DNA of 64,000 bases from JAPPKS01 sp963667895 (GCA_965223985.1 OZ245030.1:3038001-3102000), one strand, 5' to 3'. Shown: positions 46,386 through 55,934, numbered from the stretch's first letter. Notes: generated by a model from the sequence alone, not told the origin. A program made the numbers and translations.

Positions 46386-47176
46386 AGGTTAACTTCCTTA
46401 ACTAGTAGAGTTTCGTATGCCAATCCTGCAAGCAGCTTCTAATTCTCGACAGACAAGGCTAACCATCCAAGAATTCAGCCTGACCACCCTTTGCAAGTTT
46501 CATTTGAACGGAAAACAGGTACCTTTATGCCAAGATATTCCGTACCAACCTCATGTTTTTGCTGCCTAAGAAATCCTGCACCATCCCGGACAGCCACATT
46601 GTAATACCCGCTGTCGGCTAAGTGAACTTCGGTTTTGGGGACACGCCCATCGGTAATGGATATGTTCAAAATGACGTTCACTACCCCCATGTCCTAAGAC
46701 AGTCATCCAGAGATGACTTATGAACGGCACCTACTCGGCTCTTAAGAACAACCGAATCGTTCTCTGTTGGCTCAATTTCTTAAACCGTCTCTGCTTCCCG
46801 TCTACCCACGGCAACCTTGGAAATCCACGAATCTTTCGCGTGTTGAAGCTGACTAGGACCATCCATAAGCTATGGCACCATCGTGATCCCGGTGAATGAA
46901 TTCAGTGTAAACAGTAGCAAGAGCATGTGCCCTGTCCGCCTGAAGGATTTGGGCAATCCGGGGCATGATTTTTCTGATTGTGGAAATATCAAATACGTGC
47001 TGGGCGTATCCGCCCTTGGCAGTCGTTATTTCACCATGTTTGACGATTACTACCTTGCACCTCTTGAGCATCACATAGTTTTTTCTAGAGCTTTGTCCAT
47101 GACTCGTGCCTCGGAGTTGTTGGATTAAGGAGCCCTGTTTTCTTTGTCATCGATTGGGTCTGGTGTGTGCTACCGC
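46386..47176 (-). other. Intergenic stretch with two unassigned short frames
   Basis: This 791-bp gap has no convincing gene. Minus-strand frames at 46475-46690 (71 residues, with VPKTEVHLADSGYYNVAVRDG) and 46853-47074 (73 residues, with GYAQHVFDISTIRKIMPRIAQIL) read somewhat like protein and could be remnants of decayed genes. Neither has a ribosome binding site or known family. An overlapping plus-strand frame at 46883-47128 competes with the second. Confidence 0.3.
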
Positions 47177-48175
47177 TTAATTGCTTCGTCCCACCTGTTT
47201 GAGCCAGCCCCAAGTCAAAGCTCGTTCATTAATCGTTGAAACAGAGAACACCTCCACAAAATCCGGATCGAACCAAGACGGTGCACGGTGGACACCGTTT
47301 ATGGGCGCCATCTCTACGATATTCTCTCCGCCTTTATCGGTTATGGTAAGGTTACTGGTCCCACCATGAAAGGTGATGAAGGCGAATTCTTCACCGCTCG
47401 GCGCCCACGTAATCTCACGTTCTTCAAACCACCTTCCGTTCGGCTTCCCAGGCCCAGTGAGTTGCTCCATGTTCTCTCCATTGCTATCCATCAGGAAGAG
47501 ATCTCCATTTCCATGGCGAGTCGAGGACCAAACTATCTTCGAACCATCTGGCGACCACGTGGGTTCAAAATCCCCACCTTTATGATTGGTCAGATTCACC
47601 AAGTTCCCGCCATTCGGGTCCATCACATGGATGTCCGAAATCGTCCGACCGCGTTTGGAAGAAAAGACAATCTTTCGACCGTCCCGAGACCAGTCCGGTT
47701 GAACATCTTTGGCAGGGTCGTTCGTAATGTTCCTCAAACCTTTCCCCGCAAGTATCATTTCATAGATTTCAAAGGTGCCGTCTCGATCCGTCGCGAAGGC
47801 AATCCGCTGACCACCGGGGTGCCAAGTGGGCCAGCTATCCTCGCCTTCATGCTCGGTGAGCCTTCGGAGTCCCTGCCCATCGGGATTCACCACGTAAATG
47901 TCAATGTTTCCCTTCGCTTCCGTATGAAACGCAATCTGATTCCCGTCCGGGGACCACACCAAACCCAAGGGAAGCGGGTTCGCGTCAACCCGTATCACCG
48001 GGCGAGGGTTCATTGCATCAGTGTCCACCAACCAGATATTGTCCCCTTCCCGTTCAGCGGAGAGGACGATGGCTGGAGTTTCAGGTGCACCCGCCTCAAC
48101 GCTTACCAGGAGTAGGATACAGCCCAAGAGAAATACACTGGTGCATGCTACCACGATGGTTTGACTGAGTTGCAT
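47177..48175 (-). CDS. Exported TolB-like propeller protein with WGxLK tail
   Basis: 332 residues from the ATG at 48175, chosen for its strong AAGGAGG and because the following residues form a signal peptide (VACTSVFLLGCILLLVSVEA). Five to six TolB/WD40-like PD40 blades follow, each with a W-S-P-D-G-[NS]-[QK]-I-[AV]-[FW] type motif. After the last blade a short tail ends in LTWGWLKQVGRSN, which recurs in two other exported proteins of this window. Probably periplasmic or surface bound. In this context TolB-like propellers often serve as substrate-binding or scaffold proteins; the partner is unknown. Confidence 0.85.
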   Translation of the reverse strand: MQLSQTIVVACTSVFLLGCILLLVSVEAGAPETPAIVLSAEREGDNIWLVDTDAMNPRPVIRVDANPLPLGLVWSPDGNQIAFHTEAKGNIDIYVVNPDGQGLRRLTEHEGEDSWPTWHPGGQRIAFATDRDGTFEIYEMILAGKGLRNITNDPAKDVQPDWSRDGRKIVFSSKRGRTISDIHVMDPNGGNLVNLTNHKGGDFEPTWSPDGSKIVWSSTRHGNGDLFLMDSNGENMEQLTGPGKPNGRWFEEREITWAPSGEEFAFITFHGGTSNLTITDKGGENIVEMAPINGVHRAPSWFDPDFVEVFSVSTINERALTWGWLKQVGRSN

Positions 48176-48336
48176 GGGTTGATGCCTCCTTCTTTTGTGG
48201 CAGTGTCTTATTGAAAGGTGTGCAACGCGCAACCCGACAAGATTGATGCGCAATATGCGCTTCTGACTGGGGTTTACATCTTCTTTACTGATTCTGTTGC
48301 CGTTACTGAAAAAACGGCTTAAAGCATATGGCGAAG

Positions 48337-49383
48337 TTAGCGTTCTGCAATCTCAACTTGGAGTTTCTTGGCGGTTTCCTGAATCTGTTCCCAGGTGACC
48401 GGTTCGATTGGGATACCGTTCTCCTGTCGTTCCGCGAGGGTTTTTAATTCAACTTCTCCAGGCATCATCACTTCTTGAAACTCCGGCATGGGAGGGGTAG
48501 ATTTCATATATGAAACAAGATCGTCCATCAGATCGCGGAACCGGTCGGTAGGCACAAATGCCGAAATGTCAATTACAATAAAACAAACCCCCTGTGTCCC
48601 TCTAGGTCTGTCTTCGGTGATGAAATCGCCAGCCAAGGTTCCACTCAGCAAATCCACCAGCAATCCTAGCGCAAATCCTTTGTGTCCGGCGCTGCCCCCA
48701 AGCGGTAAAATCGAGCCGTGAGGCGGACCATAAAGGTCGTGGGGGTCTACGCTCGGATTGCCTTCCGCGTCAAGTATCCACCCCTCTGGTAGCTTTTGTC
48801 CCCGATTCCGGCGAACGCGGACTTTTCCCTCAGCCGTCATGCTTGTCGCCATGTCAGACACGATTGGATGGTCACCTCCGGGCACCGCATACGATATCGG
48901 ATTCGTTGCCAGCCTACCTTCCCGTCCGCCAAAGGGCACCACCCAATGTACTTGCTTACAACCGTTGACCATTGCCATCGCGAACATGCCGTTTTCAGCC
49001 GCAATTTGGGTGAAGTAACCTAATCGACCCACGTGCGTGCAGCGGCGGGTAATGACGCAGGCAATCTTATGCTCCCTTGCCTTTTCAATTGCTATCTCCA
49101 TCGCCCGCAGTCCGCCAACCTGGCCAAAATTAAATCCACAATCAACAACCGCTGTGCCGCCCTGTTCCTCAACCAGTGAAACCGGAGCTCCCGGCTTGAC
49201 TGTGCCCTGCTCAACCCACCCTACGTACTGGGGTATCCTCACCACCCCGTGCGAGTCCATTCCCATCAGGTTGTTGCCAACCAACTGTTCAGCCACGATA
49301 GCGGCTTCGTCAGGCGGCGATCCACATGCAACAAAGACATCCTTTGTCACAGCGGTGAGGAATTGGGGAGAGTATCTCTTCAT
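48337..49383 (-). CDS. Malate/L-lactate dehydrogenase-family (Ldh_2) oxidoreductase
   Basis: 348 residues of the LDH2/MDH2 family, which is distinct from classical malate dehydrogenase. Seen: MGMDSHGVVRIPQYV (catalytic histidine region), GFNFGQVGGLRAMEIAIEKA, CTHVGRLGYF, TNPISYAVPG, VSDMATSM, and LGGSAGHKGFALGLLVDLLSG. Members reduce or oxidise 2-hydroxy acids with NAD(P), for example malate, lactate, ureidoglycolate or 2,3-diketo-L-gulonate. CAGGA lies ten bases before the ATG. It is 54 bp before the hydroxypyruvate isomerase-like gene's end on the same strand, and likely part of a sugar-acid pathway. Confidence 0.9.
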   Translation of the reverse strand: MKRYSPQFLTAVTKDVFVACGSPPDEAAIVAEQLVGNNLMGMDSHGVVRIPQYVGWVEQGTVKPGAPVSLVEEQGGTAVVDCGFNFGQVGGLRAMEIAIEKAREHKIACVITRRCTHVGRLGYFTQIAAENGMFAMAMVNGCKQVHWVVPFGGREGRLATNPISYAVPGGDHPIVSDMATSMTAEGKVRVRRNRGQKLPEGWILDAEGNPSVDPHDLYGPPHGSILPLGGSAGHKGFALGLLVDLLSGTLAGDFITEDRPRGTQGVCFIVIDISAFVPTDRFRDLMDDLVSYMKSTPPMPEFQEVMMPGEVELKTLAERQENGIPIEPVTWEQIQETAKKLQVEIAER

Positions 49384-49437
49384 GTGTTTGATTCCTGACA
49401 GTTTGAAGTGTAAACTTAAGTTTGCTGGTAGAATTGT

Positions 49438-50217
49438 CTAACCGAATATCTCGCGGAAGCGATTCATTGCCTCATAGTCGTCATTCTCAGGAAAAGCCTC
49501 CAGACCAACGACACCATCGTAGCCAACCTCGTGCAGCGTTTCGACCACCTGTGGATAGTTTATCTCACCGGTTCCTGGCTCATGGCGTCCGGGAACGTCC
49601 GCGACGTGGATGTGACCGATGATGTCATGGTATTCACGAATAAGCTCTATCAGGTTTCCCTCTTGGACCTGGGCGTGATAAAGATCTAAAAGCAACTTAA
49701 TCCCAGGACTGTCCACCTCCCTCACCAAACGGGCCGCATCTTCTACATTCGCCAGCGGATACCCAGGGTGGTCTATTTTGACATTCAGGTGCTCTAAGCT
49801 GAAGACAACGTCGTGTCGTTCAGCGATATCGGCTAATCGACGCAGGGCTTTATAGGCTGTTACCCATCGGGCAATGGGATGTTCGGCAACTGGGTGCGTG
49901 GATGCCCCTGTTTCCGCGCTTAATCCACCGCTCAAGGCAATAAATCGTCGGCAGCGCAGCTTTTTGGCAATCGCTAACCCCTCTTCTACGTTGTCAAAGT
50001 ATCCCTCCACATTATCGGGATGAACGATACAACCGTCGCCGGGGCCGATGACAAAGTTGTTAACCTGAATTGTTGGGTCAGCAGCTAGGGTATCCATGTC
50101 GCGTCCGTCCCAGAGCCAAAACTCAGCTAAGAAACCTGCCATACAGATCTTCTTCACGCGTTCCTCAAAGGGCAGATCCAGAAAAAGTGTATCAGCGCAG
50201 GCGGATAAACGGTACAT
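49438..50217 (-). CDS. Hydroxypyruvate isomerase-like TIM-barrel protein
   Basis: 259 residues. The metal-site and substrate motifs of the hydroxypyruvate isomerase group are present: SLEHLNVKIDHPGYPL, LLLDLYHAQVQEGNL, HIHVADVPGRHEPGTGEINY and GLEAFP. Hydroxypyruvate isomerase interconverts hydroxypyruvate and tartronate semialdehyde; relatives include 3-keto-sugar epimerases. AAAGGAG lies nine bases before the ATG. The gene sits immediately upstream of the Ldh_2-type dehydrogenase in transcription order, which could reduce the product. The pairing suggests C3 or sugar-acid metabolism, an inference. Confidence 0.85.
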   Translation of the reverse strand: MYRLSACADTLFLDLPFEERVKKICMAGFLAEFWLWDGRDMDTLAADPTIQVNNFVIGPGDGCIVHPDNVEGYFDNVEEGLAIAKKLRCRRFIALSGGLSAETGASTHPVAEHPIARWVTAYKALRRLADIAERHDVVFSLEHLNVKIDHPGYPLANVEDAARLVREVDSPGIKLLLDLYHAQVQEGNLIELIREYHDIIGHIHVADVPGRHEPGTGEINYPQVVETLHEVGYDGVVGLEAFPENDDYEAMNRFREIFG

Positions 50218-50370
50218 ATATTTTTCTCCTTTGGCGGTAAAAATATAGCAAGTTATCCTAACACATCAGATGAAAGTTGTCGATCCACTAACTCCTATCT
50301 TTACACATTGGTATCTAGCGACGAACTGAATTCCTCATTGTGGGCTTTAGATAAGGTTCGACAAGTGTAC

Positions 50371-51420
50371 TCACCGCGTCGCTTTGAGATGCCCCCAACT
50401 TGTTAACATCTTCGATTGGGGTTCAACAGAAACTGCAGATATAAATGCCTTCATATCCTCAACACCTGTCGAATCGCCAAACGGCGCTGTAACCTCCTGC
50501 GCTCCGCCAATCGAATTCTCGTCAACCCATACCTTGGTCATAATACCCGCTTCACTAGTTATCTGCACATTGTCAACCATCATTCCAAATAGGCCCGCTA
50601 GGTTATCCCGATTGTCTCCGTTATCCGTGCCTGCCGTAATGGCAACGATCTGACTCCCAGCTATATCATCAAGTGAGACCTTGCGGTGTTTCCAATCTGT
50701 TCCAGCGTCGTCATTGATGAGACCAACAATACTGCCATCGGTAGTGTGGACGTAAACACCGCCCTCTGTATGGACGCTAATCCCTGAGAACATCACCTGA
50801 TATTCAAGGAACATACCCGCCTGTATCTCCATCTCCCCTTCCCATAAAGCGATAAAGCCTTTCGCTGAAGCGTTTGCGCTCGAAATCGTTGCTTCAAACG
50901 ACAGCACATCGCCTGCTGGCTCGGTTATCACAGCTTCGAGCGGTGCTCCAGTAATTGTGCCCGCCTCAGTTACCAAGTCCAAGCGCTGATCGTTCGAATC
51001 TATAATCTTAACATCCAGACCGAGTGTAGATGTTTTCACAGCGATAACCTCAAACGTAACTGTTGCCAATGTTCCGTCTCCATTGACTCCGGGCACTGCG
51101 CCTAAGAGGGTGGCACCGAACTTGATTTCGCCATCTTCGACATTTGGCGGGAGTATTGGTGGCCCAATCGATCCTGCTAGGAACTCGCCATTTTGGACGC
51201 TGACATAAGAGAGCGCAGTTGGGTCGAACGTAATAGCGATTTGATATCCAAAGACATCTGTTGCATCTGAGATGTGAATGTCAATTGTAAATTGCTGTGC
51301 GACGTCGGGTGATTCCATCACGGGTGGATTAAAAGATACGACCGTTTGGGCAAGTGCGATAGATGGAATCGACAAACATACGATTGCAGTATAAACAGCA
51401 ACCTTCAATAATTGTCTCAT
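50371..51420 (-). CDS. Exported cohesin-domain protein with WGxLK tail
   Basis: 349 residues. A signal peptide (about 1-24, ending ALAQ) leads into a cohesin-like beta-sandwich (about 28-155: QQFTIDIHISDATDVFGYQIAITFDPTAL, then GTLATVTFEVIA). A second beta-rich domain (about 165-320) is of unknown type; it has MFLEYQVMFSG and DWKHRKVSLDDIAG. The tail ends in LTSWGHLKATR. AAGGAG stands before the ATG. Cohesins bind dockerins; a dockerin-bearing protein is encoded at 58892, but no direct evidence links the two. Confidence 0.82.
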   Translation of the reverse strand: MRQLLKVAVYTAIVCLSIPSIALAQTVVSFNPPVMESPDVAQQFTIDIHISDATDVFGYQIAITFDPTALSYVSVQNGEFLAGSIGPPILPPNVEDGEIKFGATLLGAVPGVNGDGTLATVTFEVIAVKTSTLGLDVKIIDSNDQRLDLVTEAGTITGAPLEAVITEPAGDVLSFEATISSANASAKGFIALWEGEMEIQAGMFLEYQVMFSGISVHTEGGVYVHTTDGSIVGLINDDAGTDWKHRKVSLDDIAGSQIVAITAGTDNGDNRDNLAGLFGMMVDNVQITSEAGIMTKVWVDENSIGGAQEVTAPFGDSTGVEDMKAFISAVSVEPQSKMLTSWGHLKATR

Positions 51421-51541
51421 TAATTTTCTCCTTCATATTGAATACACTAAAAAGGTAGTATAGTTTACTCAACTCAAATTTGTTTTTCTTTAATTGGAGA
51501 TGCGTCAAGTCGGCCGAAAGCTCAGCGTACACATCTCTCTG

Positions 51542-52387
51542 TTATCCAAGCAGCGTCCGATTTAGAAAGGCAATACCATCTCGTGCTAGAGTCTCCGGCG
51601 ACTCAGCGAAAAAACGCCAAAAACGCGCAAGCGGGCCCAGCGGGCTATGCGGGTTGAATGACTCGATGACTACATAGCCATCGTAGTTGATATCTCTCAA
51701 TGCGACTGCCACATCTTCCCAATGCACCAGTCCTGTGCCGGGGGTTCCTCGATGACTATCACTACCGTGAAAGTGCATTAGCTTATCATCCGCCAAACGG
51801 ATCGCATCTCCAAGATTATTCTCCTCATGACTCATGTGATAAGTGTCGAGATGAATCCCAACGGCAGGGTGATTGACGAGATTGATGAGTTCACGAGCCT
51901 CCGCCGCCGTGTTGAGAAAATTGGTTTCGTATCGATTGAGTATCTCGATTACAAAGCGCACGCCCGCTTGGGCGGAATACTCTCCGAGTTCAAGCAGGCA
52001 CTCTGCAGCCTGATTGATACGAGTCCGGCGCGCATCTCCCAAAAGCAACTCTCCACCACCAACGCCGGCAACGGCTCCAGAAAAAATGGTCGCACCAATC
52101 TCGGCACATGTATCAACGGATTGCTTAGCGTAATCAATGCCGTTCTGACGAACGGCAGCATTGGGGTGAGATAGGTCGCGAACCGCACCGAAGACTCCTA
52201 CCACAGAAGCAGACATCCCTTCCGCCTCAAGAGCTCGGCGCACCACTCTGGTGTCAATTTCGGCGTCATCTTCCGTAGCCAGTTCAATTACCTCTCCGCC
52301 CCACGCCTTAATCTGAGGGATAAGTCCCAAATATTCGTTGGTCCGAAAGGGCGAACCCCAGATCCATAGATTCACGCCGATTTTCAT
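51542..52387 (-). CDS. Sugar-phosphate isomerase/epimerase TIM barrel
   Basis: 281 residues from the ATG at 52387, with GGAG upstream; the frame runs to 52492 but those residues overlap the upstream gene and are not conserved. Metal-site segments fit the D-tagatose/D-psicose 3-epimerase-like family: VIEILNRYETNFLNT, GIHLDTYHMSHEE, HFHGSDSHRGTPG and VVIESFN. It probably epimerises or isomerises a keto-sugar. It lies 16 bp after another isomerase gene at 52404 in the same orientation, so both are in one transcript. Confidence 0.85.
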   Translation of the reverse strand: MKIGVNLWIWGSPFRTNEYLGLIPQIKAWGGEVIELATEDDAEIDTRVVRRALEAEGMSASVVGVFGAVRDLSHPNAAVRQNGIDYAKQSVDTCAEIGATIFSGAVAGVGGGELLLGDARRTRINQAAECLLELGEYSAQAGVRFVIEILNRYETNFLNTAAEARELINLVNHPAVGIHLDTYHMSHEENNLGDAIRLADDKLMHFHGSDSHRGTPGTGLVHWEDVAVALRDINYDGYVVIESFNPHSPLGPLARFWRFFAESPETLARDGIAFLNRTLLG

Positions 52388-52403
52388 AGAAATCTCCAAA
52401 TTG

Positions 52404-53369
52404 CTACTCGTACCACAGCTTCGCCGGCGGCTTACGGATAAGTACCTTCTGTAACACGCCGACAGCAAGCTCGAAACCTTCTTCAGGATCAATTAACGGA
52501 TCTTCGTGTTCGATAGAGAGAACATCATCGTAGCCCACGGTTCTAAGGGTGCTGACAAATTTGCGCCAGAATTCCTCGTCGTGCCCGTATCCAACGGTTC
52601 GAAAGATCCAACTTCGGTTCTCGCAATCTTGGAAGTCTTTGGCATCCAGAATTCCATTCACACGTACAACATGTGGATCCGGCAAGCTGTCTTTGGCGTG
52701 GGTGTGGTAAATCACGTCGCCGCCGATTGTGCGAATCACCTCCTGGATGTCCATGCCCTGCCAAAACAGATGAGACGGGTCAAGGTTGCAGCCGACAACT
52801 GGCCCAACCGCGTCACGTAAACGCAGAAGTGCTTCGGGTTTGAAGATCATGTCCCCGGGGTGCATTTCAAAGCAGAGGCGAACGCCGTGATCCTCAGCAA
52901 TTCGCCCGTGTTCCTTCCAATACGGGATGAGCCGCTCTTCCCACTGCCACTCGTGTATGTCCATGTTCCGAGGCGGAAATGGATAGAGTATCCAATTGGG
53001 TTCCTTGTCGCCGGGTACCGCTTCAGGCAGCCCACCCAAGAGCGTTATGCGGGTAACTCCAATCTTTTCAGCCAGTGTGCAGGTGTCGCGAAAGTCCTGG
53101 TCGTAGGGTTTAGCAATCGCAGGGTCGGGGTGCAGCGGTTCACCGTGCATAGCAAAGGCGCTGATTGTCAGTTCAAATTCCGCCAGCGTCTCTTGAAATG
53201 TCGCTAGTGCAGAAGGAACCGCCAGCAATTCAGCCGGGTTGCAATGGGTTTTCGGAAAGTATCCACCTGCCCCAAGTTCGATCGACTCCAGCCCTAATTC
53301 ATGCATCATTTGACCCGCCTCCCTCAAAGGGCGATTCATAAATACTGATGATACCGCACCGAGGTGCAT
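52404..53369 (-). CDS. Sugar-phosphate isomerase/epimerase TIM barrel, second of a pair
   Basis: 321 residues. Metal-site motifs: CFEMHPGDMIFKPEALLRL, VGCNLDPSHLFWQGMD, YHTHAKDS and LSIEHEDPLI, as in the AP-endonuclease-like isomerases of myo-inositol and related sugar catabolism. Distant from the neighbouring isomerase at 51542, so the pair is not a recent duplication. AAGGAGG stands directly before the ATG, so it is the first gene of the short operon. Exact substrate unknown. Confidence 0.86.
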   Translation of the reverse strand: MHLGAVSSVFMNRPLREAGQMMHELGLESIELGAGGYFPKTHCNPAELLAVPSALATFQETLAEFELTISAFAMHGEPLHPDPAIAKPYDQDFRDTCTLAEKIGVTRITLLGGLPEAVPGDKEPNWILYPFPPRNMDIHEWQWEERLIPYWKEHGRIAEDHGVRLCFEMHPGDMIFKPEALLRLRDAVGPVVGCNLDPSHLFWQGMDIQEVIRTIGGDVIYHTHAKDSLPDPHVVRVNGILDAKDFQDCENRSWIFRTVGYGHDEEFWRKFVSTLRTVGYDDVLSIEHEDPLIDPEEGFELAVGVLQKVLIRKPPAKLWYE

Positions 53370-53483
53370 CGCTTTGCCTCCTTAGTTATGGAGAAATTAC
53401 GCTTGTTCGTGGCATCGAAATCCCCTGTTTTGCCTACTGATTCTTCGAGTTCGGTGCATGAATTTTAGCCAACATGAATGCAA

Positions 53484-53521
53484 AAACGAGCTCCAGATTA
53501 TGGACCTTCTGAAGCTCGTTT
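53484..53521 (-). terminator. Rho-independent terminator of the peroxiredoxin gene
   Basis: Read on the minus strand, AAACGAGCTTC (53511-53521) pairs with GGAGCTCGTTT (53484-53494) over nearly all positions with a 16-base loop, then runs into TTTTTGC. It lies 34 bases beyond the peroxiredoxin stop. The mirrored TTT on the other side may allow weak action in the other direction. Confidence 0.7.
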
Positions 53522-53554
53522 CATTGCGGGACGAAAACTGTTGAAATACTGCTG

Positions 53555-54028
53555 TTAGTTCAATGCATCGAGTTCGCGTATCACCTGCGCCACCGCAAGC
53601 GTGTTATCCGGCGGTGCGTTTTCAACATGCCTGAAAGCAATCCTACCATCCCCATCAATGATAATAACACCGCGGTTTGTAATTCCCACATCGCCAAGCG
53701 CCATCCCAAACTGCGTTGATACCGCAAGATTCATATCAGACAAGAGCGGGAATTTCACACCCCCAAGATGCTCGCTCCATGCCTTATGAGCAAACACGGA
53801 GTCGCGGTTAATGGCAATGACTTCGGCATTTCTCGATCGAATTTCGTCAAGATCTTGATTAAAGTCCGGAATCTGAACAGAACACACCGGAGAGAAGTCG
53901 AGAGGGTAAAATACCACCACTAGATTTCTCCCCTTGAAATCGCCCAGCGAAACCTCTGTATCCTCTGAACCGACAGATCCGCTAAGCGTAAAATCGGGTG
54001 CGAGTTCGCCAACCCTCACGTTAGCCAT
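53555..54028 (-). CDS. 1-Cys peroxiredoxin, AhpE/BCP-like
   Basis: 157 residues with a thioredoxin fold. The peroxidatic site is YPLDFSPVCSVQ with C49, the only cysteine in the protein, so no resolving cysteine exists and an external thiol must regenerate it. Other family features: GELAPDFTL at the start, FPLLSDMNLAVSTQFG in the centre. It reduces hydrogen peroxide or organic peroxides in the cytoplasm. AAGGA precedes the ATG, a strong promoter lies at 54070-54098 and a terminator at 53484-53521, so it is a single-gene unit. Confidence 0.92.
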   Translation of the reverse strand: MANVRVGELAPDFTLSGSVGSEDTEVSLGDFKGRNLVVVFYPLDFSPVCSVQIPDFNQDLDEIRSRNAEVIAINRDSVFAHKAWSEHLGGVKFPLLSDMNLAVSTQFGMALGDVGITNRGVIIIDGDGRIAFRHVENAPPDNTLAVAQVIRELDALN

Positions 54029-54069
54029 GTAATGTGTTCCTTTCTAGAGCATTCGTTGAATTATTGTAC

Positions 54070-54098
54070 ATTTTATCATAATCACCCAAGTGTGTCAA
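54070..54098 (-). promoter_or_regulatory. Sigma-70 promoter of the peroxiredoxin gene
   Basis: On the minus strand TTGACA (54093-54098), 17 bases, TAAAAT (54070-54075). It stands about 40 bases before the ATG at 54028. Confidence 0.7.
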
Positions 54099-54158
54099 TT
54101 GAATTGGGGTTCGTGAAAGCTGCATTACGGCTTACACTTTAGATCTGCGCATCATACA

Positions 54159-55703
54159 TTATGAAAGCTGTACCTCAATCACAGTGCATTCTTTTGCCGT
54201 TAGTGCGTGTTTCAACGCTGGTGCAAACCGATCGACTTTGCTCACGCGAATTCCAGCTACACCGAACGATTCGGCAAACTTCACGCTATCAGGTTTCTCG
54301 CTCGATTCCCAATTATTGATGACAATCACTGGAAGACCAAGCCCATATTGATTCGCCGTAATTAGTTCTTGTCCTGTCATTGAAAATTCTTCCGTATTTG
54401 TCACGGCGACCACCTGACGATTGGGGTGTGCACACTTGGCGCCAAGCGCCGCCGGAAGCGCATATCCTATCGGCCGTAAATCACAAGCGTGCAAAAACAA
54501 TCGAGGGTGGATAACCTCGAAGTTCATGAGCATAGCATCAACTAGGTTTGTCCCTCCGACCGAAATAATTGCCTGATCCTCCAAAGTGTTTCGTAGAATT
54601 GGCATCATTTTTAGATTTAACTCGTCTCGGTATGAAGGCGGCTTCAGTTCAGATTTGAAATCGTCCCACTGGCTTCTGACTGGTCCTGCGCCGTTATCAA
54701 TGGCTTGGATGAGTTGAGCGAGCGCCACTTTTGCATCGGCGACGATACCAATCCGCACAGGGTAGTTCCGTCCGATCTCTTTTTCGTCAATATCGATCTG
54801 GATAAGGTTTGGCAGTAGGGGCGTCTTCCAGTTTCCCGCTGTTCGTTGAGACAAACTACATCCAACGGATAAGACAACATCTGCCTGTTTGATGAGGGGC
54901 AGAATCTGACAATGTACATCCGTTCCTGGTGTGGATGCCTGCCATGTTAATCCTGCAGATAGTAGATGGTCCGGCGGAATTACCCCCTTGCTCATTGGGG
55001 TCGTGCAAATCGGAGCATTCAGCCGCTCAGCAATCTGAATAAGCTCTGCGCCTGCCTCTGCTGACACCACGCCTCCTCCCGCAACAATAAGCGGAGATTT
55101 CGCTTGTACCAATAGTTCAGCTGTGAGTGCATTCAGGGAAGGTGAAACCCCAGGCATTCTCCGTATCGGTGTCGCCTTTGCAACAATAGGTTCAGTCAAT
55201 TCACCCTTTAGAATATCGGCAGGGATTTCCAGATGGACGGGTCTAGGTCTCCCGGTCTGCAACGCCTTAAACGCCCGACCAGTGGCTTTGGAAAGCCCAT
55301 CAAAGCTGTCAATCCGTGTATTCCATTTGGCAATCGGTTTGAACAGATCGACATACTCAGTGTACTCCTTATGTTTATTTTTAGACAACATTCCCTGTAA
55401 GGGAACCTGTCCGGTAATTAGCAATAACGGGATACTATCAGCATAAGCAGCAGCAAGACTGACGGCTGCGCTGACCGCCGAGTGGCCGCCTGGGGTAATG
55501 CATACACCGACATTGCCGGTTGCACGTGCGTACCCATCCGCCATAAAAGTTGCGGCTTGACTTGTTTTGGCTGAAAAACTCTTTATCTTTTGGGAACTAC
55601 GCAGAACATCATGGATGCTCTTGATTTGGTCGCCCGGTGTGCCGAAGATGTGATTTATACCGTGTAATTCGAGCAATTTAACAATCAATTCACCGCCTGT
55701 CAT
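54159..55703 (-). CDS. TPP-enzyme-fold protein with lost catalytic and metal residues
   Basis: 514 residues, three-domain acetolactate synthase/benzoylformate decarboxylase layout: pyrimidine-binding (about 1-170), central Rossmann-like (about 185-320) and pyrophosphate-binding (about 345-510). The ADGYARATG segment is intact, but the conserved glutamate of RHEQ is serine here (S48 in AKTSQAA). The metal-binding GDG motif is replaced: residues 434-440 read V-T-N-T-E-E-F instead of I-D-G-D-G-S-F. The N-N of VINNWES remains. Cofactor activation as in normal TPP enzymes therefore looks impossible, so it may be non-catalytic, regulatory or use another chemistry. GGAGG lies upstream of the ATG. 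Confidence 0.82.
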   Translation of the reverse strand: MTGGELIVKLLELHGINHIFGTPGDQIKSIHDVLRSSQKIKSFSAKTSQAATFMADGYARATGNVGVCITPGGHSAVSAAVSLAAAYADSIPLLLITGQVPLQGMLSKNKHKEYTEYVDLFKPIAKWNTRIDSFDGLSKATGRAFKALQTGRPRPVHLEIPADILKGELTEPIVAKATPIRRMPGVSPSLNALTAELLVQAKSPLIVAGGGVVSAEAGAELIQIAERLNAPICTTPMSKGVIPPDHLLSAGLTWQASTPGTDVHCQILPLIKQADVVLSVGCSLSQRTAGNWKTPLLPNLIQIDIDEKEIGRNYPVRIGIVADAKVALAQLIQAIDNGAGPVRSQWDDFKSELKPPSYRDELNLKMMPILRNTLEDQAIISVGGTNLVDAMLMNFEVIHPRLFLHACDLRPIGYALPAALGAKCAHPNRQVVAVTNTEEFSMTGQELITANQYGLGLPVIVINNWESSEKPDSVKFAESFGVAGIRVSKVDRFAPALKHALTAKECTVIEVQLS

Positions 55704-55934
55704 CCCCGATTTAGACCTCCTGAATCATGAGTAGTACTCCACAAATGTTCCCGGCGACATCGACCTTTGAATCGAGAGTCGATTGAGTGCACTTGAGGGC
55801 TGCTAATCATGCTTTTCTAATGATGGGTTGATTCGTTTGGAATTTTACACTTTACAAATGACTCGATTTCAATTACTATCAAGATGAGGTATATCCAAGA
55901 AAGCTACCGACACAAACTCACAGAAGAGATAACG

